Shown: positions 37,029 through 46,673 of the stretch, piece by piece
How positions within the stretch are numbered: the stretch's first letter is position 1
Layout of the letters: every line of letters begins with the position of its first letter
NCBI RefSeq assembly: GCF_019745455.1
Contig: NZ_JAIETD010000115.1
Span: 58,346 to 122,345 of the forward strand
From: Methylobacterium sp.
Lineage (GTDB): Bacteria > Pseudomonadota > Alphaproteobacteria > Rhizobiales > Beijerinckiaceae
Length of the DNA stretch: 64,000 nt
Reading direction: 5' to 3'
Program-made: the position numbers and the translations under genes
The notes under the pieces: model-generated
Databases searched by the model: none
What the model saw: only the letters and a program-made list of their open reading frames with translations
What the model was told of the DNA's origin: nothing

Positions 37029-38354
37029 ATGTCCGATGCCACCAACCGACTTCAGGCACGTCTGGCCGAGATGCTGGAGGCGACCAGGCTCACCGGGAAC
37101 GGACGCCTGACTGAAGCCACGGTTCTGATCCAGAAGGCCTTGACCGGCCAAGGCCAAGGCCAAGGCCGTGGGAACGGCCCGGCCCCTGTCGATCCGCCGA
37201 CCATCGATCTCGTGGCGGAGCGTGTCTCGACCGCAAAGTCGGGATCCCGTTCACCCTCGCCGAGCGAGACGTTCAAACCGGAAGCGTTCGGGTCGTCCAG
37301 CTCCGCAGGACACAGTGCCGCTGCGGCGACCGGCTCAGCCGCCATCTTGCCCGACCGTATCCGCGAGGTGATGCAGACGGTCGTGCAGGGTCTTGGCCGG
37401 CAGGGTCTTGGCCGGCAGGGTGCCGGTCGCACGTTCAGCCCTCTGCTGAAAGGCCTCGACGGCACAGCGGCCTCGCCGCGCGTGATGGGGACCGGAGAGT
37501 TCTCCGAGTACCGATTCGAGAATGGCGCCGGTGCCCGGTCTTACAAGCTCTACGTTCCGAGCAAGGCCGCACCGAGCAGTCCCCTCGTGGTGATGCTCCA
37601 TGGCTGCACGCAATCGCCCGACGATTTTGCAGCCGGGACCGCCATGAACCTCCTCGCCGAGGAGCTCGGGTTCCTCGTCGCCTATCCGGGCCAGAGCAGC
37701 CGGGCCAATGGACATAAATGCTGGAACTGGTTCGAGACCCGCGACCAGGGCCGAGAGAACGGCGAGGCCGGCATCATCGCCGGGCTCACTCGCGCGGTGA
37801 TCGCCGAGCACGATGTCGATCCGGCCCGGGTCTATATCGCCGGCCTCTCCGCCGGGGCAGCGGCCGCGGCCAACGTCGCACAGGCCTATCCCGATCTCTA
37901 CGCCGCCTTGGGCATCCATTCGGGGCTGGCGGCCGGCTGCGCCCGCGATCTCTCCTCCGCCCTGATGGCGATGAACATGGGCGCGCCGGGTTCGACCTCG
38001 CCCAATGGCTTCGGTGCTCCGGTCGAGGGTCTCCGCGTGCCGACCATCGTCTTCCATGGCGACGGCGACAGCACGGTCAATCCCCGCAACGGCGACCAGA
38101 TCCTCGCCCAGGCCGGCGTCGCGAGGCTCGAGGCATCCGAAATGCCGGTCGAGACGAGCACCGGCGGCCTGTCCTACGCCCGCACCCGCTTTGCCGACGA
38201 AACGGGCCGCGTGCTGGTCGAGAACTGGGTGGTGAAAGGCCTTGGCCATGCCTGGTCGGGCGGCGATCCGAGCGGCAGCTACACCGATGCGCGCGGACCT
38301 GATGCCTCCCGCGCCATGATCGAGTTCTTCCTCGGCCACAGGCTCGGCCGATAG
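37029..38354 (+). CDS. PHB depolymerase-family esterase
   Basis: Alpha/beta hydrolase of the esterase_phb family, which includes poly(3-hydroxybutyrate) depolymerases and feruloyl/acetylxylan esterases. Residues about 170-430 form the domain: YVPSKAAPSS, VVMLHGCTQSPDDFAA (oxyanion loop), the nucleophile box GLSAGAAAA, and the catalytic His in GLGHAWSGG. There is no signal peptide, so it looks cytoplasmic. Residues 1-150 are low-complexity with internal repeats: three GGCCAA units near 37146 (GQGQGQG) and two 15-bp copies at 37386-37415 (GLGRQ repeats). The neighbouring CopG regulator fits a PHB-related role, but the substrate is not proven. Confidence 0.85.
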   Translation: MSDATNRLQARLAEMLEATRLTGNGRLTEATVLIQKALTGQGQGQGRGNGPAPVDPPTIDLVAERVSTAKSGSRSPSPSETFKPEAFGSSSSAGHSAAAATGSAAILPDRIREVMQTVVQGLGRQGLGRQGAGRTFSPLLKGLDGTAASPRVMGTGEFSEYRFENGAGARSYKLYVPSKAAPSSPLVVMLHGCTQSPDDFAAGTAMNLLAEELGFLVAYPGQSSRANGHKCWNWFETRDQGRENGEAGIIAGLTRAVIAEHDVDPARVYIAGLSAGAAAAANVAQAYPDLYAALGIHSGLAAGCARDLSSALMAMNMGAPGSTSPNGFGAPVEGLRVPTIVFHGDGDSTVNPRNGDQILAQAGVARLEASEMPVETSTGGLSYARTRFADETGRVLVENWVVKGLGHAWSGGDPSGSYTDARGPDASRAMIEFFLGHRLGR

Positions 38355-38358
38355 GGGA

Positions 38359-39273
38359 TCAGGCTTCCGGCACGACCTCGACATTGTCGATGAGGCGGGT
38401 CCGCCCGAGATAGGCTGCCACCAGCACCCGAGCCGGGCTGGCGACCCGCTCGACCGGCGCCAGGGTCTCGGCATCGCAGACCGCGAGGTACTGGACCGGC
38501 GAGAACCCGGCTTGTTTGAGTTCGGCGATGCCGGAAGCGACGAGACCGGTCGCCTGGCCTCCTGCGACAAGCTCCCGGGCGATCCGCGACAGCATTGATT
38601 GCAGGCGCGGAGCGATCGCGCGCTCCTCCGGCGTCAGGTAGCGGTTGCGCGACGAAAGGGCGAGGCCGTCGGCTTCGCGCAGGGTCGGCACACCGCGGAT
38701 CTCCACCGGGATGTCGAGGTCGCGCATCGTCCGGGTGATGACCTGGAGCTGCTGGTAATCCTTCTCGCCGAACAGGGCGATGTCGGGCCGGACCTGATTG
38801 ACGAGCTTCGTCACCACCGTCGCCACGCCGGAGAAATGTCCGGGACGGAAAGCCCCGCACAGCCCCTCGGTGAGGCCTGTGACCTCGATCCGCGTCGAGA
38901 ACCCCGGCGGGTACATGGTCTCCACATCAGGTAGGTAGGCCGCGTCGATTCCGGCCGCTGCCAGCAATGCGAGGTCGGTCTCGAGGTCGCGCGGATAGCG
39001 TGAGAAATCCTCGTTGGGGCCGAACTGGGTCGGGTTGACGAAGATGCTCGCCACCACCCGCCGGCCGATGCGCCGGGCCTGCGCCATCAGGGCGAGGTGC
39101 CCGTCATGGAGCGCGCCCATGGTGGGGACGAGGACGATGCGCTCGCCGGCGTCCCGCCAGCGAGCCGTTGCGTCCCGCAACGGGGTGACCGCATCGAAGC
39201 GGAGGAGGGCGGGGATGTTCGACACGGGATCGGCTCCGGCTTGGCTCAAGCCGTTGAGCTTGGCCTGCCTCAC
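38359..39273 (-). CDS. panC: Pantothenate synthetase
   Basis: Joins pantoate and beta-alanine using ATP. The core begins LVPTMGALHDGHLALM with the HxGH motif, then VNPTQFGPNEDFSRYPRD, GAFRPGHFSGVATVV, FGEKDYQQLQVI and SSRNRYLTPEER. The listed start is a GTG at 39273; another GTG at 39225 with GGAG upstream is equally likely, since the first residues do not look like PanC. It converges on the PHB-esterase gene with a 4-bp gap. Confidence 0.93.
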   Translation of the reverse strand: MRQAKLNGLSQAGADPVSNIPALLRFDAVTPLRDATARWRDAGERIVLVPTMGALHDGHLALMAQARRIGRRVVASIFVNPTQFGPNEDFSRYPRDLETDLALLAAAGIDAAYLPDVETMYPPGFSTRIEVTGLTEGLCGAFRPGHFSGVATVVTKLVNQVRPDIALFGEKDYQQLQVITRTMRDLDIPVEIRGVPTLREADGLALSSRNRYLTPEERAIAPRLQSMLSRIARELVAGGQATGLVASGIAELKQAGFSPVQYLAVCDAETLAPVERVASPARVLVAAYLGRTRLIDNVEVVPEA

Positions 39274-39307
39274 CTAGTCGCCAGCGCCCGCCGATGCCAG
39301 CCGGCTT

Positions 39308-39730
39308 TCAGCGGCAATAAGGCAGGATCGAGCGCCCGAACGGGTCGTCGGTGCCCAGGGCCGGCACGAAGCCGTAATAGCTCGGTTTTCCGAGGCCGTA
39401 GGTGGAGCCGACATAGCTCGGGTCGTCCGGCGCATCGGTCGGGATCGGGACCCGCCGCGGGCGGCAAGGTCTGGCGAGGCGTTTGGGTCGTTGCAGCAGG
39501 ACGGCGAGCCCGTCGCTCCCCTCGCGTGGGAAGAAGCGCGGCAGCGGTTCGAGTTCAGGCTCGACCTCGACCGCGATCGGAGGCCCGGTCGTCCCCTGCT
39601 CGAACCCGCGCCGGCGCTCGAACAGGTCGGCTGCGGAAGCGGCCGTTACGCAGAGGGCGAGGGCTACGGTGGCCGTCGTGAGCCCAACACGCGCGATACG
39701 GGCCCTTCCTGATGTCGTCGCTAAAGCCAC
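39308..39730 (-). CDS. Exported Pro-rich hypothetical protein
   Basis: A 140-residue protein with a signal peptide (LTTATVALALCVTAASAA cleaved near residue 33) and a Pro/Arg/Glu-rich mature part. The C-terminus GSTYGLGKPSYYGFVPALG is Gly/Tyr-rich and ends PYCR. I recognise no family. It is upstream of panC on the same strand with a 35-bp gap, possibly co-transcribed. Confidence 0.6.
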   Translation of the reverse strand: MALATTSGRARIARVGLTTATVALALCVTAASAADLFERRRGFEQGTTGPPIAVEVEPELEPLPRFFPREGSDGLAVLLQRPKRLARPCRPRRVPIPTDAPDDPSYVGSTYGLGKPSYYGFVPALGTDDPFGRSILPYCR

Positions 39731-39811
39731 ATGCGTCCTCGGGCAGGCGGCAGAAGCGCCCTGTTCGCTGGTCGCGAGAGGCTAGGTGCTCATGGTAAAC
39801 GCTGTGTTAAT

Positions 39812-41083
39812 TCAGGCGCCTCGTCCATCCAGGGGGGCCAGGCGCTCCGCTTGTGTCCGGGTTGCCACCGCCATCCGTACCGGTCGGCTGAGCCTCATCG
39901 CGAGATCCTTGAGGTCGAGGGTGGCTTGCCCGCGACCGTAGACGGCCTCGTCGAGAGTTGAGAGACGCGGTGCGATCGCCGGGTCGGCCTGCCAATGGTC
40001 ACCGAGTTCCGGCAGGCGCTGCAGGGCCGTTCCGAGAACGGCGCGAAATCCTGCGGCGTTCCGGGTATCGGCCGCAAGCCGCAGCGATCGGCGCGCTGCC
40101 CGATCGAGGCGCAGCACCCGGCTTCGCCGCCCGCCGAAGCCCACGAGGGCGAGGCCTAGCCCGAACGACAGCAGGGCCGCCGCCCCCATCATCACCGGAG
40201 AGACAGGCGCGACGGTCTTGGCGTCCTCCTCGCGATCGAGCAGCCCGCCACCGATCTGGCGGGCCGGGATCTCGGCCTCGCGCATCGTGCGTGAGACGGT
40301 GTCGAACCAGGGGATGATAATGGCATTGAGCGGGATGATCTCGGGTACGCCGGCCTGCACGTCCCACTGATAGGTCGCCCGCGCCACCGGCCCGCTCGGG
40401 GTGATGCTGGTCTCGCGCGTCACCGGTCCGGCGAAGGTGAGGATGCCGCGCGTGCGCATCACCGGGCGGGGAGGGAGGCCCTCGGCGATCATGCCCTGCG
40501 CCTCGATGGTGACGATGCGGCGGGCGGACTCGCCGAGCTTGATCGTCTCCGGGTCGGGGCTCCAGGAATCCGTGATGGTCACGTCCTTGGCCGGCAGCCA
40601 CCAGGGCTCCTTCACGTCGGGGCCTCCGCCCTCCTTGGTCCATTGCGCCACCGAGAGCGGGATCGCAGGCGAGCGCACGTCGACCACCTTGCGCACCCCC
40701 TCGTCGTTGACGGTGAGGCGATGGATGAAGGGCTCGATGGTGAAGTCGCCCGCATGATGCGGGAAGATCGCCACGACCCGGTCGAACGCGATGGCGGTAG
40801 GGCCCTCGGGCAGTCGCGTCTTGGTCCAGGTGTCACGGCCGAGTTGCGTCCAGCTGAAATTGGCCAGCGAGGGCTGGATCACCTCCTCGAGCAGGATCTG
40901 CTGGCGATAGACCCCATGGATGCGCAGCAGCACCATCTCGCGCGAGAAGGGCGCGGCATTGCCATTGCGCTCGGCCGTGACCGTGAAGGTGAGGTCGCCG
41001 GGGCCGATCTCGGCTCGGACGGGGAGGGCGAGGAGGATCGCCACGATGGCGGCAGCCGCATGTCGAACCACGCCGATCACCAT
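39812..41083 (-). CDS. BatD/oxygen-tolerance-like membrane protein
   Basis: A 423-residue protein with a signal helix (VVRHAAAAIVAILLALPVRA), a BatD-like periplasmic part with repeated beta segments (ERNGNAAPFSREMVLLRIHGVYRQ, TYQWDVQAGVPEI), a membrane helix around MMGAAALLSFGLGLALVGF and a cytoplasmic tail. It closes a seven-gene MoxR/Bat operon, and its start overlaps the stop of the TPR gene by 7 bp. Bat operons support envelope stress resistance in several bacteria; the mechanism is not settled. I call it BatD by position and architecture, with moderate certainty. Confidence 0.72.
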   Translation of the reverse strand: MVIGVVRHAAAAIVAILLALPVRAEIGPGDLTFTVTAERNGNAAPFSREMVLLRIHGVYRQQILLEEVIQPSLANFSWTQLGRDTWTKTRLPEGPTAIAFDRVVAIFPHHAGDFTIEPFIHRLTVNDEGVRKVVDVRSPAIPLSVAQWTKEGGGPDVKEPWWLPAKDVTITDSWSPDPETIKLGESARRIVTIEAQGMIAEGLPPRPVMRTRGILTFAGPVTRETSITPSGPVARATYQWDVQAGVPEIIPLNAIIIPWFDTVSRTMREAEIPARQIGGGLLDREEDAKTVAPVSPVMMGAAALLSFGLGLALVGFGGRRSRVLRLDRAARRSLRLAADTRNAAGFRAVLGTALQRLPELGDHWQADPAIAPRLSTLDEAVYGRGQATLDLKDLAMRLSRPVRMAVATRTQAERLAPLDGRGA

Positions 41084-41994
41084 GGGTTGCTCCCCGCCGG
41101 CACCGCCGTGCCGGCCTCGATGCGGACGGTCTGCTCGGCCTTGAGGCGGAGCTTGAGGTAGCGGCCGGGATCGTCCGGCAGGGTCTGGAGCCAGAGCTTG
41201 TCGGGCCGGATCTCGTGCGCCTCGAAGCTCTTCGTCACCCGGCGCACCTCCTTCTCGGGAGCCGCCGCCACCATGGCGGAGCCCGCGCCGGTACGGCCGC
41301 GGCCGGCCGCGTCGCTCGCCGAGCCGCGCGCTTCGCCCTTGCCGGAATCGACCGACGCCTGCTCGGCCCTGCCGCGCCGGGCGACCTTGCTGTTGCCCGG
41401 CGTCGACGAGGTCGTGCCGCCCTCCTTGTTGCCGGCGAGGCCCTCGCCGCTCGACGTCGACCGGGTGTTGTCGTCCGGGTCCTGGTTGGCGGTCTTGTTG
41501 TAGCGGGCCCCCGTGGTCGCGGTGGCGTTGGCGATGCCGCCGCCCTTGCCCGGATCCTTCTCGTCCTCGATCAGGCGGGCGATCAGCGAGCGGTTCGCCT
41601 GCGCGTCGGCATCGCGCGGGTTGTAGCTCAGGGCCTCGTCATAGGCCGCTATCGCCGCTTCCAGGTCGCCGGATCGCGCCAGCGCGTTGCCGAGGTTGTA
41701 GGCCGAGCGCTTGCCGCCCTTGGCGAAGATCTCGATCGCTTCGCCATAGCGCCCCGCTTCGTAGAGGGCAGGTCCGCGCCAGGCCGGATCGGTCAGGATC
41801 GCGGCCGCCGCACCCGGCAGGCCGAGGCTCATCAGCAGGCGCCCGGCCGCGATCCGCGGCTGTGACACCATCAGGAGGCCGACGAGCCCGATCGCCGCCA
41901 GGGCGATGCCGGCGAAACGCGCCCATTGCCTCCAGCCGATGGCCGTCCACCCTGGGGGTATCCTCAACGTCGCCGCGCTGCCGATCATCGCCAT
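41077..41994 (-). CDS. TPR-repeat membrane protein (BatC-like)
   Basis: A 305-residue protein with an N-terminal membrane helix (FAGIALAAIGLVGLLMV) and at least two TPR-like repeats (YEAGRYGEAIEIFAKGG, NLGNALARSGDLEAAIAAYDEAL). A long low-complexity Gly/Ser/Thr/Asn segment follows from about residue 150. The N-terminal anchor plus TPR matches BatC/BatE-like members of MoxR operons, where it probably works with vWA proteins. It starts at the stop of the second vWA gene (TGATG overlap). Confidence 0.75.
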   Translation of the reverse strand: MAMIGSAATLRIPPGWTAIGWRQWARFAGIALAAIGLVGLLMVSQPRIAAGRLLMSLGLPGAAAAILTDPAWRGPALYEAGRYGEAIEIFAKGGKRSAYNLGNALARSGDLEAAIAAYDEALSYNPRDADAQANRSLIARLIEDEKDPGKGGGIANATATTGARYNKTANQDPDDNTRSTSSGEGLAGNKEGGTTSSTPGNSKVARRGRAEQASVDSGKGEARGSASDAAGRGRTGAGSAMVAAAPEKEVRRVTKSFEAHEIRPDKLWLQTLPDDPGRYLKLRLKAEQTVRIEAGTAVPAGSNPW

Positions 41995-42923
41995 CAGGCA
42001 CTCCTGCGGAACAGAGCGAGGGCTGGCAGCAGCGCCAGCAGGATCAGCCAGCGCCCGACCTCCGCGAAGGCGAGCACGCTGTAGCCGCTCGCCGCGAGGT
42101 GTTGGGCCGTGCTGGCGCCGACCCGGTCGAGCACCGCGCCGGGCTGCGCGATGTCGGCCGTCACGCCGCCTCCAGCGGCCACGAGGCGGTCGAGGGAGGT
42201 CCGGTCCGGTTTCGGCGATCCCGAGGGCAGGGGCTTCGTCGAGGGAACGAAGATCCCGCTCAGGTTCCAGCCCTTGGCCCGGATGGCATTCGCTTCTCGG
42301 ATCGCCGCCTCCCCGATCCCGTCGCCATCGGTGATGAGGACGACGTCACCGGCGATGACACCAGCTTCCTCCAGCGTTCGCCGCGCCATGGCGAGCCCAC
42401 GCTCGGGATGGCTGCCGCGGTCCGGCACCGTGTCGGCATCCACCGCGAAGAGGGTCGAACCCAGCGCGTCGCGATCGGTGGTCGGAGGTATGGCGAGGTA
42501 CGCGTCGCCGGCAAAGAGGATCACGGCGACGCTCCTTGTGCCGGCGGCCTCCGCCACGGCCTGCGCGATCTGGCGGGCCTCCTTGAAGCTCCCGCCCTCC
42601 GCGACCGACCGCGAGACGTCGAGGACGGCCACCGTGGCGTCGAGGTTGCGGAAGGTGGTCGCATCCGGGCGCTCGAAGGCGGGGCCGGTGAGCGCAAGGG
42701 CGATGAGGATGGCCGTGATCGCGGCGGCGATGTTGGCCTGGCGCCGGCCTCCAAGCACCGACCCGCGCCGGGCCAGGAGCGCCATCAGGGCCGGGTCGAC
42801 GGCCTTAGCCCAGTCCCCGAGCGGCGCCGAGCGCCAGGCGGCTCGGAGCGCCAGGAACGCCGCCACCGGCAGGGCCGCGAGCCACCAGGGCCGCAACAGG
42901 GCGAAGGCCGCCAACGCGCTCAT
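41994..42923 (-). CDS. vWA-domain membrane protein (BatB-like)
   Basis: A 309-residue protein with two N-terminal membrane helices (ALLRPWWLAALPVAAFLALRA and NIAAAITAILIALALTGPAF), a von Willebrand factor A domain (about 85-260) and a C-terminal helix. The metal-site DxSxS appears as LDVSRS and the second site as ITDGDGIG, so a MIDAS is probably retained. Its start overlaps the first vWA gene stop by 4 bp (ATGA). A much longer frame in this reading phase, upstream to 44408, is a shadow of the genes at 42.9-44.4 kb. Confidence 0.82.
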   Translation of the reverse strand: MSALAAFALLRPWWLAALPVAAFLALRAAWRSAPLGDWAKAVDPALMALLARRGSVLGGRRQANIAAAITAILIALALTGPAFERPDATTFRNLDATVAVLDVSRSVAEGGSFKEARQIAQAVAEAAGTRSVAVILFAGDAYLAIPPTTDRDALGSTLFAVDADTVPDRGSHPERGLAMARRTLEEAGVIAGDVVLITDGDGIGEAAIREANAIRAKGWNLSGIFVPSTKPLPSGSPKPDRTSLDRLVAAGGGVTADIAQPGAVLDRVGASTAQHLAASGYSVLAFAEVGRWLILLALLPALALFRRSA

Positions 42924-43930
42924 GCCACCCGCCTTGCCGCTAAAAGCCCGGCGGCGCAGAGCAGCGCGAAGGCCGCGGGCCAGGGCCAGAGGTGGCGCCG
43001 CAGCGGCACCGGAGGCGCCTTGGCACGGCCGCCCTCGAGGGTGTCGATGGCGTCGGCGACCGCGACGAGGTCGTCGGTCGTCTTCACCCGGAAGGCCTTG
43101 CCGCCGCTGATCTCGGCGACGTCGCGAAGGGTCTCGGTATCGACCACGTCCTGCTCGCCATCCGCATTCGCGAGATCGCGTGGCCCCAGCGCCAGGGTGT
43201 GGACCTTGACCCCGAGATCGCGGGCGAGCTCGGCGACGTCGCGCGGGGTGGTCTGCCCGGCATTGTTGGCCCCGTCGGTCATCAGCACCACCACCTTGGA
43301 GGTGGCAGGCGGCCCTTCGGGCTCGTTCGGATTCTGCGGCACGAGGCGCTTGAGGGCGAGACCGAGGCCGTCGCCGATGCCGGTGGAGCGGCCGACGAGG
43401 CCGATCGTGGCATCGTCCAGCGCCCGCGCCACCGTGGCGGTGTCGAAGCTCGGGCTCGCGGCGACGTAGGATTCGTTGGCGAAGATGACGAGGCCGATGC
43501 GGTCGCCGGCCCGGCGCCGGATGAAATCGGTGCCGACCTTCTTGACCGCGGCGAGGCGCGAGACGGTCTCGCCGTTGAGCGAGAAGTCGCGCCGCTCCAT
43601 GCTGCCGGAGAGATCCATCACCAGCATGATCTCGCGGCCCGAGGAGGGCAGTGCGAGGGCCGGCAGGACGAGGCGCGGGCCGGCGAGCGCCGCCACGAGT
43701 CCGATCCAGAGCGCCCATGTCAGGACGGTCCTGGCCCGGCCGCGGGCCGCGACGCTGTCGCCGCGGGCGGCATCGGCCACCACGGAGGCCGGGACGCGCA
43801 AGGCGCCGCTTGAACCAGCCCGCTCGGCCGGCATCAGCCGGGCCGCCAGAAGCGGCAGCGGCAGGAGCAGCAGCGCGTAGGGGCTCGCGAGATCGAAGGC
43901 CGAGACGAAGGCGGAGAACCAGGCCGGCAT
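42920..43930 (-). CDS. vWA-domain membrane protein (BatA-like)
   Basis: A 336-residue protein. Two helices (about 14-32 and 68-90) flank a Pro/Ala-rich stretch, then a vWA domain from about 95 with the MIDAS MLVMDLSGSME, the TDGANNAG loop and FDTATVARALDD, and a C-terminal helix (LWPWPAAFALLCAAGLLAAR). The complete MIDAS suggests metal-dependent partner binding with the MoxR ATPase. It starts 3 bp after the DUF4381 gene and ends in the start of the second vWA gene. Confidence 0.85.
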   Translation of the reverse strand: MPAWFSAFVSAFDLASPYALLLLPLPLLAARLMPAERAGSSGALRVPASVVADAARGDSVAARGRARTVLTWALWIGLVAALAGPRLVLPALALPSSGREIMLVMDLSGSMERRDFSLNGETVSRLAAVKKVGTDFIRRRAGDRIGLVIFANESYVAASPSFDTATVARALDDATIGLVGRSTGIGDGLGLALKRLVPQNPNEPEGPPATSKVVVLMTDGANNAGQTTPRDVAELARDLGVKVHTLALGPRDLANADGEQDVVDTETLRDVAEISGGKAFRVKTTDDLVAVADAIDTLEGGRAKAPPVPLRRHLWPWPAAFALLCAAGLLAARRVA

Positions 43931-43933
43931 CGC

Positions 43934-44398
43934 TCAGGCCTTGATCCGTGTCAGGAGGCGGCCGAGTTCCGCATCGATCGCCGCCGGATCGGCGGGCTCG
44001 CGCCGGTAGAGGCCCTCGCCGAGGACCCGGCCGGCTCCCTGGCTGAAGAAGGTCGTCGCGAAGATCCGGTCGAGGGTCGCCGACCATTCCGCGCCCTTGG
44101 CGTCGGCCGCCCCCTCGCCCCGCATCGTGCGCACCAGCCGGCGCAGCAGCCGAGCCTGGGCGACGAGCCGCGCCTCGGCCGGCAGGCCCCGTGCGGCGGC
44201 GAGCTCGTCGAGGGCGATGCGCCGGAGACTCGCCGAGCGGCGGCGGCGCCACCAGGCGATTGCGGCGACCAGGAGGGCGGCGAGGAAGCCGAGCGCGATG
44301 GCGAGGGCGATCTCGCCCTGGACCGCGCCGGCTGACCCGGTCGGCAGGTGGATGCCGCGCAGGTTTTCGAGGCCGATCGGTGCCTGCGTCACCGGCAC
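43934..44398 (-). CDS. DUF4381-type membrane protein
   Basis: A 154-residue protein with one helix (EIALAIALGFLAALLVAAIAW) near residues 27-47 followed by a basic, helical cytoplasmic domain (RRRRSASLRRIALDELAA), typical of DUF4381. The start is a GTG preceded by TTGAGGAGGC, a good Shine-Dalgarno and the main reason for this choice. It is 6 bp after the DUF58 gene and 3 bp before the BatA-like gene. DUF4381 genes sit between DUF58 and vWA genes in many MoxR operons. Confidence 0.78.
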   Translation of the reverse strand: MPVTQAPIGLENLRGIHLPTGSAGAVQGEIALAIALGFLAALLVAAIAWWRRRRSASLRRIALDELAAARGLPAEARLVAQARLLRRLVRTMRGEGAADAKGAEWSATLDRIFATTFFSQGAGRVLGEGLYRREPADPAAIDAELGRLLTRIKA

Positions 44399-44404
44399 GC
44401 CTCC

Positions 44405-45337
44405 TCAAAGAACCGCATCGAGACGCTCCATCAGGGGCGCGTAGGATTCGGGGCCTGCCTCCACGTCGAGCCGCAGGCCCTCGATGCCGCGGCGGGCGTA
44501 GTCGGCAAGGCGCTCGTCGATGCCGGGCTCGGTGGGCTTTGCCGAGCGGGCCGCCTGAACCGTGCCGCGCCGGCCGTCGGGCGTCGCGAACGGATAGAAG
44601 CCCGGCGGCCTTCGGCGTTCGAAGGCGTCGCTCACCAGAATCAAGCGGATCGAGAGGCGCTCGGCCAGCACCGTGAGCAGCCGGTCGAAATCCTCGCCGG
44701 GCGCATCGAGAGCGCTGCCGATGACGAGGTGCCCGCCAGAGGGCAGCAGGCCCTGGGCGAGTGTGAGGAGCGGCGTCAGAGGAGGGTCGCCGTTCCCCGT
44801 GAGGTCGAGTGCCGCCGCATGGGCCTGCGCCATGGCGCCGGTCACCGCCGTCATCGCCCGTTCGCCACCGGCCGGCCGGACAACCACGGGCTCGGTGCCG
44901 GAGGCAGCCACGAGTCCGACACGACCGCCATCGCCGACGATGCGCCAGCCGAGCAGCACCAGCGCCTCGGCCGCCGCCACCGAGCGCAGGGCCCGGCGCG
45001 TGCCGAACAGCATGGAGGGCCGGAAATCGGCGAGCAGCACCACGGCGCGGTCGCGCTCGTCGTGATGGGTCCGCACATGCAGGATGCCGGTGCGCGCGGT
45101 GGCGTTGCGGTCGATGTGGCGGCGATCGTCGCCCTCCGACCAGAGCCGGACGTCGTCGGGCTCCGAGCCGCGCCCGCGCCGGCGTGTGACGATGCCGCCC
45201 GGCAGGCCCGCCAGGGTGCGGGTGGCCGGCGAGACGCCCCGCCGCGCAAGGTGGCGCAGCCCCATCAGGACCTCGCCGGAGAGGTGGATGCCGGGATGGG
45301 TGTCGTTGGCGTGATCGGGCGCGGCCGTGGATGCCAT
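44405..45337 (-). CDS. DUF58 domain protein (MoxR operon)
   Basis: A 310-residue protein of the DUF58/vWA-like family that pairs with MoxR ATPases. The signature GRGSEPDDVRLWSEGDDRRHIDRNATAR near residues 55-85 matches DUF58, and a vWA-like fold follows (DRAVVLLADFRPSMLFG, then HLVIGSALDAPGEDFDRLL). The start MASTAAPDHAN is 8 bp after the MoxR stop; the ORF continues upstream to 46102 only as shadow. No membrane helix was seen, unlike many DUF58 proteins. Confidence 0.85.
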   Translation of the reverse strand: MASTAAPDHANDTHPGIHLSGEVLMGLRHLARRGVSPATRTLAGLPGGIVTRRRGRGSEPDDVRLWSEGDDRRHIDRNATARTGILHVRTHHDERDRAVVLLADFRPSMLFGTRRALRSVAAAEALVLLGWRIVGDGGRVGLVAASGTEPVVVRPAGGERAMTAVTGAMAQAHAAALDLTGNGDPPLTPLLTLAQGLLPSGGHLVIGSALDAPGEDFDRLLTVLAERLSIRLILVSDAFERRRPPGFYPFATPDGRRGTVQAARSAKPTEPGIDERLADYARRGIEGLRLDVEAGPESYAPLMERLDAVL

Positions 45338-45345
45338 GGCGAGGC

Positions 45346-46362
<1,017 letters not shown>

Positions 46363-46522
46363 CGATCCGCGATGATGGCTCTGATGGTCGTGTTCATCAC
46401 AAGCGTCTCCTCGATCGGGGTTCTTAGTCGACCCTCATGTTTCCGGGTGTGCCTGCCCCTCGGGGGCTCCGTCAATCCCGCTTGCGCGCGATCGAAGCGC
46501 GTCGGTCATTTTGCCCGCCAGA

Positions 46523-46567
46523 GCATGATGCGGGAAAACGGAATCCGGTTTCACGAAAACATCATGC
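46523..46567. repeat. Rhizobiales-type intergenic palindrome
   Basis: GCATGATG (46523-46530) and CATCATGC (46560-46567) enclose a GAAAACGGAATCCGGTTTCACG interior. The layout recalls palindromic repeats rich in GCATGAT and CCGGTTTC that are scattered through Rhizobiales genomes. That resemblance is from memory. Confidence 0.55.
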
Positions 46568-46582
46568 GGAAGTGAAGACCTC

Positions 46583-46619
46583 GAGCCTGCTGCTGTTTTC
46601 TCGGAAAAGCAGCAGGCTC
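46583..46619. repeat. Strong hairpin upstream of hydrolase gene
   Basis: GAGCCTGCTGCT and AGCAGCAGGCTC form a 12-bp stem with an internal TTTT/AAAA extension around a short loop. It is 55 bp before the hydrolase start and could act as an attenuator or terminator. No uridine tract is evident. Confidence 0.5.
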
Positions 46620-46673
46620 CGGCGGGATCGATGCCGAAGACTGCGGCTTGATCCGGATCGGGGAGGAGGATGG

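Larger units (their letters stand above)
46363..46673. other. Gene-free region with two inverted repeats
   Basis: About 310 bp between the moxR operon and the dehalogenase-like gene, which run away from each other. It contains the two palindromes listed next. No gene-like frame was accepted. Both promoters must be here. Confidence 0.5.

Noticed and set aside
37146..37415. CRISPR-like repeats
   Set aside because: Short in-frame tandem repeats without spacers inside a coding region.
41862..43469. 535-residue plus-strand ORF opposite the vWA genes
   Set aside because: Shadow of the Bat operon; Arg/Gly-rich with no motif.
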